Made by a program: the position numbers and the translations under genes. Shown in pieces: positions 40,485-48,551 of a DNA stretch of 64,000 nt (positions within the stretch are counted from its first letter, which is position 1; every line of letters begins with the position of its first letter). The DNA is from Pseudoclavibacter helvolus (GTDB lineage: Bacteria; Actinomycetota; Actinomycetes; Actinomycetales; Microbacteriaceae): assembly GCF_014191305.1 (NCBI RefSeq), contig NZ_JACHWJ010000012.1:33165-97164 (forward strand), written 5' to 3'. The notes beneath the pieces were generated by a model, which was not told where the DNA came from, ran no database searches, and saw nothing but the letters and a program-made list of their open reading frames with translations.

Positions 40485-41425
40485 TGGGCGCGGGACATGA
40501 CCACGGCGGCGCGGCGCCGGAAGCTGGCCGGCCGGGAGATTTCCGGACGAAGCTCTGGATAGCGTTCGGCATCACGGCGACGATCGTTGTCGCGCAAGCT
40601 ATCGGTTCGGTGGTGACGGGCAGCCTGGCCCTCCTCACGGACACCGCTCACGCGATCACGGACGCGACGGGACTGCTCGTCGCGCTCATTGCGGCGACGC
40701 TCACCTTGCGACCTGCGAATGCCAAGCGAACGTGGGGATTTCGGCGTATTGAGGTCATCGCGGCGCTGGGGCAGGCAACGCTCTTGCTGGCCGTCGGTCT
40801 GTTCGCGGCCGTCGAAGGCGTACGTCGCCTGTTTGAGCCACCGGAGGTTCCGGCCGGGGAGCTCTTGATCTTCGGAATCATTGGCCTGGTGGCCAACATC
40901 GTGGCAATCTCGATCCTCGCGTCGAGCCGGGGCGCGAACTTCAACATGCGGGCCGCGTTTCTGGAAGTGTTGAATGATGCGCTGGGTTCGCTCGGCGTGA
41001 TCGTCGCCGCCATCGTGATCGCGACCACGGGATTCATGCAAGCCGACGCGATCGCCGGGCTCGTGATCGCCGCCCTCATTGTCCCTCGCGCGTTCAAACT
41101 CATGCGGGAAACAACGAGCGTGCTGATGGAGTTCACCCCCGCAGGACTGGATCTCGACGAGGTCCGCCGTCATATTCTCGAGCTCGAGCACGTGACCGAT
41201 GTTCACGACCTGCACGCGTCGACGGTCTCAACGGGACTCCCCACGATTTCGGCACACGTGGTTGTCGAGGATGAGTGTTTCCAGGACGGGCACGCAGCCG
41301 AAGTCCTCGGCAACGTCAGGGCATGTGTGGCCGAGCATTTCGAGGTCTCGATCCCGCACTCGACGTTCCAAATTGAGACGCAGCACCTCAAGGATCTGGA
41401 GCCTCCCGCTTCCCAGCATGCGTAG
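40484..41425 (+). CDS. CDF-family divalent metal exporter
   Basis: A 313-residue cation diffusion facilitator with a His-containing N-terminus (GAGHDHGG), six membrane helices and a cytoplasmic C-terminal domain. The TM2 metal site is HxxxD (LLTDTAHAITDATG), but the TM5 site reads ExxxD (FLEVLNDALGS) where CzcD/ZitB-type zinc exporters have HxxxD. This may change metal preference. Translationally coupled to its ArsR-type repressor. Proton-driven export of Zn, Co or Cd is likely. Confidence 0.9.
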   Translation: MGAGHDHGGAAPEAGRPGDFRTKLWIAFGITATIVVAQAIGSVVTGSLALLTDTAHAITDATGLLVALIAATLTLRPANAKRTWGFRRIEVIAALGQATLLLAVGLFAAVEGVRRLFEPPEVPAGELLIFGIIGLVANIVAISILASSRGANFNMRAAFLEVLNDALGSLGVIVAAIVIATTGFMQADAIAGLVIAALIVPRAFKLMRETTSVLMEFTPAGLDLDEVRRHILELEHVTDVHDLHASTVSTGLPTISAHVVVEDECFQDGHAAEVLGNVRACVAEHFEVSIPHSTFQIETQHLKDLEPPASQHA

Positions 41426-41471
41426 CGAACAAGCCAGGGACTACCGCGTTCGGTGGGAACCGATGGGGCTC

Positions 41472-42137
41472 TTACTGCTGCGATTCTGGCTCGTCGCGCG
41501 CGCGAGTTCGTTGACGAGCGCTGCGGATGACCAGGAGCACGGTTACGAGGACGAGGCCAGCGAAGATGAGCACCGCGATCACGATGAACGACGTGAGTTC
41601 TTCGGGCGTCTCGTGTGCGGCCGACGCTGGGGCCGTCGACGTGGAGGTCTGTGGGACGGGCTCCGGCGTGGTGGATGCTGACGGGGTTGGGGCGTCGGTT
41701 GGGGTTGCAGCTGCTGATGTGCTGGTCGTGTAGCTGAACTCCCCGCTGATGGGGTGCCCGTCGCTGGAGACCACGCGCCACTGAACGAGGTAGGTCCCTG
41801 CGTCGACGCTTGCGTCGACGGCTTGTACGACCGTTTCGCCGTCGATGACGGGGCTGCCGTCACTGATCGCTGTTCCGTCGGGCGCTGTGACGATCACGAC
41901 CGCCGCGTCGCCCAGGGAGAGGACACCGGCCGAGAAGGTCAGCGTTAGGGACGCGGGTGGCTCGGCGAGTTCATCGTCTGGTGCTGGGACGGTGCTGATG
42001 AGCGAGTCGTGCGCCTGCGCTGGACTTGGCACGGAGAGTGTGCCGGCGACGGCGAGGAGGAGCGTCGCCACGAGAGCCGCCAGGAGGGCGACGGGTCGAG
42101 GCATTCGAACCCGGGCATGTGTTCCGGAGTGGGTCAT
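41472..42137 (-). CDS. copC: CopC-domain secreted copper protein with C-terminal anchor
   Basis: A 221-residue protein: signal peptide ending AQA, mature N-terminus His-Asp-Ser (HDSLISTVPAPDDELAEPPA), a CopC beta-sandwich of about 95 residues including SSDGHPISGEFSY, a Thr/Pro/Ser-rich linker and a C-terminal membrane helix. The terminal His and later His are typical copper ligands. It binds copper outside the membrane. ATGA overlap with the copD-ctaG gene upstream shows a two-gene operon. Confidence 0.9.
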   Translation of the reverse strand: MTHSGTHARVRMPRPVALLAALVATLLLAVAGTLSVPSPAQAHDSLISTVPAPDDELAEPPASLTLTFSAGVLSLGDAAVVIVTAPDGTAISDGSPVIDGETVVQAVDASVDAGTYLVQWRVVSSDGHPISGEFSYTTSTSAAATPTDAPTPSASTTPEPVPQTSTSTAPASAAHETPEELTSFIVIAVLIFAGLVLVTVLLVIRSARQRTRARDEPESQQ

Positions 42138-44128
42138 CGCTGACTGCTTTCTGTTGACGAGGAGGTGGGCGAGAGGGGCCGCTGGTGCGGAGCTGAAGGT
42201 GGTGAGAATTTCCTGACGAGGGTGGTGCCTCCAAACGCCAGCGCGAGCAGTGCGCCCACGATGAGTGCCACGGCGCCACCGATCTGTTGATCGACGATCG
42301 CTGATACACCCCAGGTGCGGCCCAGTGAACCGAACCAATCGGCGGCCAGCAGATCAGTGGAGGCCAACAATGCGATTCCGAGAGCCACGAAGGACGCCGA
42401 GACGATTCCGGCCGCGAGGGCCTTCCTCCGCCAAGCTATCGGCGGCCCGATCCGGTCGATTCCGACGATCGACTGCGCGGAGAACCACCCTGCCAGGAGG
42501 AAGTAGCCGATCATCCACATGTGGCCGACGTGGTCGCTGACCGCCCACCGCAGCAGCGGCGTGTAGTAGAAACCGATCATCGAGACGCTCAGCACCGTGG
42601 CGGCGACGATGGGATGTACGAGGAACGTCACGGTCCGAGCGTGAGTGCCGGCGAGTACCCACTCCCGGGTCCCGTAGCTGCTATCGCCTCGAGCGCGCAC
42701 AGTGCGCACCAGCAGCGTGAGCGGTGCGCTGAGGGCGAAGAGGAGCGGCACGAGGAGCGTGAGGAGCAGGTGTTGGGCCATGTGCAGGCTGAAGAGGAAC
42801 TTGCCGTACACGATCAGAGGGCCGTTCACGAGGTACAGGCCGAGGAGCACAGACGCTGTGAAGGCAACGGTGCGCCGGGCGGGCCAGACCTCGCCACGCG
42901 CCCGCAGCCGCGCGATGCCCGCGATGTAGAAGAACAGCCCGAAGAGGAAAATCGTCGTCGACATGGGGTCCAAGCGCCACTCGGTGAGCAGACGCACCGG
43001 GGAGAACTCCGGCGGAAGCTGCTCGCCCGTGAGCAGCTGCGCTGGGGTTGGCGCGGGCAGCTGCGACCCTGGAACTTCGGTGACGGGTGAAGGGGTGCGC
43101 CCAAGCGCGGCGGCCGCTCCCGAAGCGAGGCCCATGAACGCGAGCTCGAGCGTCACCAGCCACACCAGTGGCTTCCGAGGCGAGGTGGTGGCCGAGGGCG
43201 TGCTGCGCATGCGCGCGATGAGCGCCCGGCGCTGCAGCCACCCGATGACACCCAGCACCACAAACACGGCGACTTTCGCGAGCACAAGCACCCCGTAGGG
43301 CGAGAGCAGTTGGTCAACGCTGCCGATGTTGGCGACACTCGAAACCACACCTGACGTCGCCACGATGATGAACGCGATCAGCGCGAGCGTCGAGTACCGC
43401 TCGAACAGCGCAACCCGGCGAACACTGGACAGGCGCGGAGCGAGCAGAGCGATGACGGTGAGCCCGCCGAGCCAGAGGGCCGCCCCGATGTAGTGCAGGG
43501 TAATTCCGGCAACAACGGTCTCGTGGTTCTCGGCCCCTGCCGCGTGGCCCTGTGACCCGAGGGGCCAAAGACAGAAGGTCGCGTACACGGCCGCGAATCC
43601 CACCATCGCTGGGCTACGCACCGCGATCACCACGATGGAAAGCAGCACCACCATCCCGAGCGTCATCACCCAGGACTGTCCGAGTTCCAGCGAGGTGAAG
43701 AAATAGGCGAGTCCTTCGCCAAATTCTGCGTCGAACGCGAGGGGTGCGTTCGAGATTTGCAGGTAGGTGAGAAACGCTGCTGCGGCGGTCGCGACGACCC
43801 ACGCGGTCGCTGCTGACGCGGCGATTGTCATCGATCGTTCAAACTCCGGTTCGTGTCGGCTGGTGGCCCACGCGGCAAGGACCAGTGCGCCGATGGTGAC
43901 CGCGGCCGACAGGTTCATCGCGAGCCGCGCCAGCGGTACGCCCCACATCACGATGGGGCCCGGATCGGACACCACGAGAGGGGTCGCCCCGCCGCCATAC
44001 GCCAGGCCCGCGACGGTCGCGGCGAGAGCGGCCAGGAGCAGGAGCGCTGGCCCTGCCACGATCGCCCGCTTCGCGCGTGAGGACCAGGCGTCGTCGACGA
44101 CGGATTGGTTCGGATTGCTGGTCGCCAT
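42134..44128 (-). CDS. CopD-CtaG fusion membrane protein
   Basis: A 664-residue polytopic protein. The N-terminal half (about residues 60-360) is a CopD copper-resistance domain (TLHYIGAALWLGGLTVIALL); the C-terminal half (about 390-640) is a CtaG/caa3 assembly domain (FSLHMAQHLLLTLLVPLL, DHVGHMWMIGYFLLAG) with conserved membrane His. CopD imports copper or passes it on, and CtaG delivers copper to cytochrome oxidase, so the fusion may channel copper. ATG at 44128; operon with copC. Confidence 0.9.
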   Translation of the reverse strand: MATSNPNQSVVDDAWSSRAKRAIVAGPALLLLAALAATVAGLAYGGGATPLVVSDPGPIVMWGVPLARLAMNLSAAVTIGALVLAAWATSRHEPEFERSMTIAASAATAWVVATAAAAFLTYLQISNAPLAFDAEFGEGLAYFFTSLELGQSWVMTLGMVVLLSIVVIAVRSPAMVGFAAVYATFCLWPLGSQGHAAGAENHETVVAGITLHYIGAALWLGGLTVIALLAPRLSSVRRVALFERYSTLALIAFIIVATSGVVSSVANIGSVDQLLSPYGVLVLAKVAVFVVLGVIGWLQRRALIARMRSTPSATTSPRKPLVWLVTLELAFMGLASGAAAALGRTPSPVTEVPGSQLPAPTPAQLLTGEQLPPEFSPVRLLTEWRLDPMSTTIFLFGLFFYIAGIARLRARGEVWPARRTVAFTASVLLGLYLVNGPLIVYGKFLFSLHMAQHLLLTLLVPLLFALSAPLTLLVRTVRARGDSSYGTREWVLAGTHARTVTFLVHPIVAATVLSVSMIGFYYTPLLRWAVSDHVGHMWMIGYFLLAGWFSAQSIVGIDRIGPPIAWRRKALAAGIVSASFVALGIALLASTDLLAADWFGSLGRTWGVSAIVDQQIGGAVALIVGALLALAFGGTTLVRKFSPPSAPHQRPLSPTSSSTESSQR

Positions 44129-44136
44129 CACACTGC

Positions 44137-44152
44137 ACCGTTCCGGAACGGT
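44137..44152. promoter_or_regulatory. 16-bp perfect palindrome upstream of copD-ctaG
   Basis: ACCGTTCCGGAACGGT lies 8 bp upstream of the copD-ctaG start in the divergent gap before the VKOR gene. It is a candidate operator, possibly for a copper-responsive repressor, though no such regulator gene is adjacent. Confidence 0.5.
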
Positions 44153-44287
44153 ACGACTTCCGGCCTGCCGGCTCGCGGCGAAGAAATAGACTGAGCTGTC
44201 CCTGCGCGGTCCCGTGCGTCGCGCGTGTCGCGGCACACCGTGCGTTGCGCGCCGACCGGACGCATCGCCCTATAGGTCTGGAAATTC

Positions 44288-44881
44288 ATGCAGCCTCTAC
44301 ATGCTCGTGAGCCGTTCTTCGGCTTGTTCTTGGTGGTTACAGGGATCATGGGGGTAGCTGCCGCCCTGGCGTTGTCGATCGAGAAGGTCGTGCAGCTGCA
44401 GAACCCGACAGTGGCGTTGAGCTGCGATGTCTCGGTCCTGGTGCAGTGCTCCACCAACCTCGAGAGTGCGCAGGGGGCAGTGTTCGGGTTCCCCAACCCG
44501 TTCTTGGGGCTCATCGGGTTCGCTCTGGTCCTTGCGGTCGGTGTGGCGGTGTGGGCGGTCCCGCACTTCGCGTCTTGGTTCTGGGCCGCGTTCAATGTGG
44601 GCGTGGCTGGAGCATTCGCGTTTGTGGTGTGGCTGATCGGGCAGAGCATCTACGTGCTGGGGACGCTGTGCCCGTGGTGCCTCGTCGTGTGGCTGGTCAC
44701 GATCCCGTTGTTCGTGTTCGTCACCGGACGGAATGCTCGCGCAGGGGTGTTCGGGTCACGCATGAAACGGGTCGCAGAAGCGGCCTGGCCGTGGCTGACG
44801 CTCACGGCATTCGCGCTGCTGGTCGCAGTCGGCGTGCTCGCGCAGCTTCGCCTGGACGTGATCGGGAGCCTCACGTTCTAG
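44288..44881 (+). CDS. Vitamin K epoxide reductase-family disulfide catalyst
   Basis: A 197-residue membrane protein with about five helices, the loop cysteines (LSCDVSVLVQCSTNLES) and the quinone-side CPWC active site (TLCPWCLVVW). Bacterial VKOR reoxidises DsbA by passing electrons to quinone. GGAA lies four nt before the ATG. It converges with, and overlaps by 4 bp, the lspA gene of the thiol-redox operon, whose DsbA-like protein is its likely partner. Confidence 0.92.
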   Translation: MQPLHAREPFFGLFLVVTGIMGVAAALALSIEKVVQLQNPTVALSCDVSVLVQCSTNLESAQGAVFGFPNPFLGLIGFALVLAVGVAVWAVPHFASWFWAAFNVGVAGAFAFVVWLIGQSIYVLGTLCPWCLVVWLVTIPLFVFVTGRNARAGVFGSRMKRVAEAAWPWLTLTAFALLVAVGVLAQLRLDVIGSLTF

Positions 44882-45441
44882 GTGGCCTGCTGCCCATCCG
44901 TGGCAGTAGCCGACTGCTGGGCGTGCTCCGCCTCGTCCCTGCGGGTGACCGTGAGGAGCACACCAAGGATCATGCCGACGACAAGCGCAATGTCTGCCAG
45001 ATTCCCGATGAAGAAGTTGCCGTAGGCGAGAAAGTCAGTGACGTACCCGCGTCCGAATCCCGGGTCCGCGAAGAGCCGATCGAGGAGGTTCCCCACGGCT
45101 CCTCCCCAGATCAACCCGACCGTGATTGCCCAGCGCGTCGTCGTGATGCGGCGGGCGACGAACAAGATCCCCACCGCGACGATGGCGCTGAAGATGGTGA
45201 ACAGCCAGGTGGAGTTCTCGCCGAGCGAGAACGCTGAACCCGGGTTGAAGGCGAGCTGCAGCCCGAGGGCGTTCCCGAGGAGCGGAATGCGCTCGGTCTC
45301 GCTGAGCTGATCGAGGGCGATGGCCTTGCTGAGCTGGTCAGCGCCGGCCACGACCGCGGCGACCGCCGCCGTGGCGAGAAACGAACCCCACGAGCGACGG
45401 GCAGTCGTTCCTTCGGGGTGGTCGCTACTGGGCGATGGCAC
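44878..45441 (-). CDS. lspA: Signal peptidase II, second copy
   Basis: A 187-residue LspA with four membrane helices, LAFNPGSAFSLGE, and catalytic Asp regions GGAVGNLLDR and GNLADIALV, all canonical. The GTG at 45441 overlaps the dsbA-like stop by 17 bp; the ribosome site is weak, suggesting translational coupling. It is the last gene of a CmtR-headed redox operon, the second case in the window of an lspA under a cmtR-type gene. Confidence 0.88.
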   Translation of the reverse strand: MPSPSSDHPEGTTARRSWGSFLATAAVAAVVAGADQLSKAIALDQLSETERIPLLGNALGLQLAFNPGSAFSLGENSTWLFTIFSAIVAVGILFVARRITTTRWAITVGLIWGGAVGNLLDRLFADPGFGRGYVTDFLAYGNFFIGNLADIALVVGMILGVLLTVTRRDEAEHAQQSATATDGQQAT

Positions 45442-46099
45442 GGTCGAGCGCGTCCGTGAGGTCGGTGAGGGCTGTGAGCTCCAGCTGTTGGCCGTCGAGG
45501 AAGAACGTCGGGGTTCCCTGGATGCCGAGGGCGCGGCCTTGGTCGAGGTCTTCGGTGACGCGAGCTTCGGTCGCAGGGTCGGCGACGGCCGTGTCGAACG
45601 CGGCCATGTCGAGCCCAAGTTCTTCTGCATAGGTGCGGAAGAGCGGGGCCTGGGAGGTCTGCTGCTCGCCCCAGTCGGCCTGCGTTTCGAAGAGCTTGCC
45701 GTACATGTCCTCGAAGCGATCCTGCTGGGCTGCCGCTTCCACCGCGACGGCGGCGTTCATGGAATTGAGGTGGCCTGGGAGGGGGAAGTAGCGGACGACG
45801 TAGTTGATCTCACCCTGGTACTCGGCGCGGATCTCCTCAATGTAGGGGTAGAACGCACCGCAAGCCTCGCACTCGAAGTCGAGGTACTCGACCAGGGTCG
45901 GCGCTTCTGGGCCGGCTTCATCGAGGACGTGCGAGTTCGCGGCGACGCCGGGCAGGCCACCATCGTCGGGGATGGCAGCTGCTGCGACAGGGTCGTTCGA
46001 GACGTCCGGGGAGGACGAGCTCGTGAAGATGAAGCCGGCCACGACAAGCACGGCAACGACGGCGATCGAGATGAGGGTGACTTTCGTGGGAGTTTTCAT
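45425..46099 (-). CDS. DsbA-like membrane-anchored thiol oxidoreductase
   Basis: A 224-residue protein with an N-terminal membrane anchor (about 8-27) and an extracytoplasmic DsbA-type thioredoxin domain: active site CEAC (YLDFECEACGAFYP), an inserted helical domain, and cis-Pro in GIQGTPTFFLDG. It probably introduces or isomerises disulfides in exported proteins. It lies 33 bp downstream of ccdA. Partners: VKOR for reoxidation or CcdA for reduction. Confidence 0.9.
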   Translation of the reverse strand: MKTPTKVTLISIAVVAVLVVAGFIFTSSSSPDVSNDPVAAAAIPDDGGLPGVAANSHVLDEAGPEAPTLVEYLDFECEACGAFYPYIEEIRAEYQGEINYVVRYFPLPGHLNSMNAAVAVEAAAQQDRFEDMYGKLFETQADWGEQQTSQAPLFRTYAEELGLDMAAFDTAVADPATEARVTEDLDQGRALGIQGTPTFFLDGQQLELTALTDLTDALDRAIAQ

Positions 46100-46132
46100 G
46101 ATCCTTGGTGGTCGTAGTTCGGGCGCTGACGG

Positions 46133-46882
46133 CTAGAGCGGGAGGGCGATGTTGAGCATCACGCCTTGGAGTATCGACATGAGGGCACCCCAGAGGCCGG
46201 TGACCATCAGGATGCCGAGCAGGATCTGCACGCTGCCGGCCACGATGTTGATGGGGCGGATGTGCTTGGACACGAACTTGACCGACCGCGTTGCCCATCC
46301 GAACCCCCAGGCCAGCAACAAGAACGGCAGGCCAAGCCCGAGCGAGTACGCGAGTCCCAGGAAAGCGGCCCGTCCTGGGTCGCCGAGGTTCCAGGACACC
46401 GACATGATCGCTGCGAGGGTCGGACCGATGCAGGGCGTCCATCCGATCCCGAGCGCAACCCCGAGCAGGGGCGCAGAGAACACGCCGAGGGAGTTGGAGA
46501 AGCGTGGCCGCTTTGTGCGCTGCGCCATGGGAATGGCACCGATGAAGACCAGTCCGAGCGCGATGACGACGACGCCGAGGAGGCGCGTGATGAGGTCCGC
46601 GTACTCGAGGAAGAAGCGCCCCATGACGCCGCCCAGGATCGTCACCGCCATGAAGACGGCGGTGAAGCCAGCGATGAACAGCAGGACGCCAATCAGGAGA
46701 CGTCGACGAGTGCCGGTCGCGGCCTCCCCATCCGAGCCCTGCACGGTGGCCCCGAGATATCCGAAGTAGCCAGGGACGAGTGGGAGTACGCAGGGAGAGG
46801 CGAATGACACCAGCCCAGCCAGAGCCGCGACGAGCAGCGCTACCCCGAGTGCACCATCGAAGATCAGCCCCTCTGGTGTCAC
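46133..46882 (-). CDS. ccdA: CcdA-type thiol transporter
   Basis: A 249-residue protein with six membrane helices and the two redox Cys of CcdA in SFASPCVLPLVPGY and GIGWTPCIGPTLAA. It carries reducing equivalents from cytoplasmic thioredoxin across the membrane to TlpA/ResA-type proteins. The GTG start overlaps the tlpA stop by 4 bp. No cytochrome c maturation genes are near, so it probably serves the local redox proteins. Confidence 0.93.
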   Translation of the reverse strand: MTPEGLIFDGALGVALLVAALAGLVSFASPCVLPLVPGYFGYLGATVQGSDGEAATGTRRRLLIGVLLFIAGFTAVFMAVTILGGVMGRFFLEYADLITRLLGVVVIALGLVFIGAIPMAQRTKRPRFSNSLGVFSAPLLGVALGIGWTPCIGPTLAAIMSVSWNLGDPGRAAFLGLAYSLGLGLPFLLLAWGFGWATRSVKFVSKHIRPINIVAGSVQILLGILMVTGLWGALMSILQGVMLNIALPL

Positions 46883-47496
46883 GGTGCTTCCGCCACTGCG
46901 TCCTCAACCAGGGTCGCGAGGATCGATGCGGACGGGATCTGCCCGATGATGCGCGCCGCCACCCTGCCCTGTCGGTCCATGACCAGGGTCGTGGGGGTGG
47001 CCTGGATCGGGGTGACGAGGGAGAACGCAAGGGTTGCCTGGCTGTCGATGACGTCGATCACGCTGGGGTAGGTGATGCCGAACTCTTCAGCGAAGGAGAT
47101 CGCGGTCGCTGGTTGGTCGTAGGTGTTGATGCCGATGAATCCGACCTCGTCGTCCTGGTATGCCTCCCACGTGTCTTGCAGGATGGGTGCTTCCACGCGG
47201 CATGGGGCGCACGCGGCGTACCAGAAGTTCACGACGTACACGCGCCCTGCATAGTCCGCGCTCCCAACCGTTTCGCCGTACTCGTCGGTGCCCTCGAACT
47301 TGACTGGTGCTCCGCGCTCGGCGGCCGCGATCTCCACGACGCGGGCGTCGACGCTGGTCGTGCTGCCATCGGCGTTGGGTGCGTTGAGCGCCAAGTCTTC
47401 CTGCGGTGCGCACCCGGCGATCAAGACGGCGGTGAGTCCCGCCGTGATGGTCGCAAGCAGCGTCCGGACTCGACGTGCGCCTGACCGCTCACGCAT
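46879..47496 (-). CDS. TlpA/ResA-like lipoprotein thioredoxin
   Basis: A 205-residue lipoprotein (lipobox LIAGC) with a TlpA/ResA thioredoxin domain: FWYAACAPCRVEAP containing the CAPC active site and cis-Pro in QATPTTLVMD. It is a membrane-tethered reductant on the outer face, fed by CcdA. The ATG at 47496 has GGAGG upstream. As a lipoprotein it is itself a substrate of the LspA encoded in the same operon. Confidence 0.9.
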   Translation of the reverse strand: MRERSGARRVRTLLATITAGLTAVLIAGCAPQEDLALNAPNADGSTTSVDARVVEIAAAERGAPVKFEGTDEYGETVGSADYAGRVYVVNFWYAACAPCRVEAPILQDTWEAYQDDEVGFIGINTYDQPATAISFAEEFGITYPSVIDVIDSQATLAFSLVTPIQATPTTLVMDRQGRVAARIIGQIPSASILATLVEDAVAEAP

Positions 47497-47695
47497 GAAC
47501 GACCTCCGATATCTTCGCCCGCTGCGGGAGCGGTGCGAGCTGCGGTGTTGCTCGCCGGGTGGTGCGGACATTGTTCAGGATGAGGCGGAGCTCAGCAGGC
47601 TGAGTCAGCGAGAACAGGAACGCTATCGTCGCGCCTACAATCCCCAGCCGCACTGCGCGAACAGTCGTGATCCTCACGAAAAGCCTGCCGCTCAT
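47489..47695 (-). CDS. Small membrane protein of the redox operon
   Basis: A 68-residue protein with one membrane helix (about 15-32, VRLGIVGATIAFLFSL) and a basic C-terminal half. Its ATG overlaps the cmtR stop by 4 bp and its stop overlaps the tlpA start by 8 bp, so the position within the operon supports it being a real gene. No family recognised; it might modulate the redox proteins or be an RNA-leader-like coupling peptide. Confidence 0.6.
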   Translation of the reverse strand: MSGRLFVRITTVRAVRLGIVGATIAFLFSLTQPAELRLILNNVRTTRRATPQLAPLPQRAKISEVVHA

Positions 47696-48054
47696 GGGCG
47701 GATCGCTTCCGGTCCGCAGCAGACCGAAGACTCCTCCTGGCTGGGTGAGCAGTCGATGCCGTCGTCGACGGCGATGACCACCTCGATGAGCTCCCCAATG
47801 GCTCGACTGATCTGCGAATCTGCGATTTCGTACCGTGTCTGACGCCCCTCCGGGGTCGCGACGACAATGCCACAGCCCCGCAGGCACGCGAGATGGTTAG
47901 AGACATTGGTCCGAGTGAGACCCAATGACTCTGCGAGACGGGCCGTGTATCCCGGGGCGGTGAGCAATTCCAACAAGATGCTGGACCGTGTTGGGTCCGC
48001 CATGGCTCGACCGAGACGGTTCATCACGTCGAGCCGCGAAGCAAGAGTCAGCAT
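47692..48054 (-). CDS. cmtR: CmtR-type metal-sensing repressor, second copy
   Basis: A 120-residue protein whose first 30 residues are nearly the same as the other CmtR (MLTLASRLDVMNRLGRAMAD), with HTH LGLTRTNVSNHL, the Cys pair in HLACLRGCG and C-terminal Cys (IDCSPS, SVCCGPE). Cd/Pb binding is expected. The start at 48054 has TATAGT 6 nt upstream, matching the leaderless layout of the first copy. It heads the small membrane protein-tlpA-ccdA-dsbA-lspA operon, which suggests metal-induced expression of these redox genes. Confidence 0.9.
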   Translation of the reverse strand: MLTLASRLDVMNRLGRAMADPTRSSILLELLTAPGYTARLAESLGLTRTNVSNHLACLRGCGIVVATPEGRQTRYEIADSQISRAIGELIEVVIAVDDGIDCSPSQEESSVCCGPEAIRP

Positions 48055-48060
48055 CCACTG

Positions 48061-48066
48061 ACTATA
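48061..48066 (-). promoter_or_regulatory. -10 box of leaderless second cmtR
   Basis: On the minus strand TATAGT is followed by six nt and the ATG at 48054, the same layout as at 30747-30760 for the first cmtR. No ribosome site is present. Confidence 0.6.
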
Positions 48067-48069
48067 TCG

Positions 48070-48550
48070 TGAGGCGGCGAAGATAGGCGGGTTGCAACGT
48101 GTTGACCTAGACGCCGTCTCCCGGGCTGAAGTGTCGTATCCGGCAAGTTGAAGATGAGTGCATACCTGCAGGACAACGCGCGGGCACACCGCTTCGAAGT
48201 TTGGTTTCGCGTGCGGATTGTCGCTCACACTCGGTGAGCTGGTCGGCTCGCAGGGGCGTGGTCGAGTGGAGCATTCAGGCTGCCGGCTCGGCTCGAGTAG
48301 GCGACGGACCCCGGTTCCGGTGTCGCTCAGTCGCCACACCGTCAACTACCTGGGTCACCGAAGGGGTCCTTTGGGTGAGGCCGGGACCGCCCCTGACCCC
48401 TGACGCAATGACCCCGTCGTTGAGCTGCGCACGATCGGCCGCTCGCGAGACCAGAACAGTGACTCAGTCGCGCGGTACTTTGGCGGGTGGGATGCCGACC
48501 GGGTCCCTCCGCTGCTCTTGCGCCTAAGAGATGCTCTCCGGCAGGAGAGG
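48070..48550. other. 480-bp stretch without a recognisable gene
   Basis: Only weak, Arg-rich or Pro-rich frames are present, with no ribosome sites, and no strong hairpins or repeats were seen. It must contain upstream promoter elements of the second cmtR and the 3' flank of ctaG. Confidence 0.5.
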
Positions 48551-48551
48551 G

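Noticed and set aside
48158..48527. Short frames in the gap between the second cmtR and ctaG
   Set aside because: No ribosome sites, biased Arg/Ser/Pro composition and no recognisable domain.
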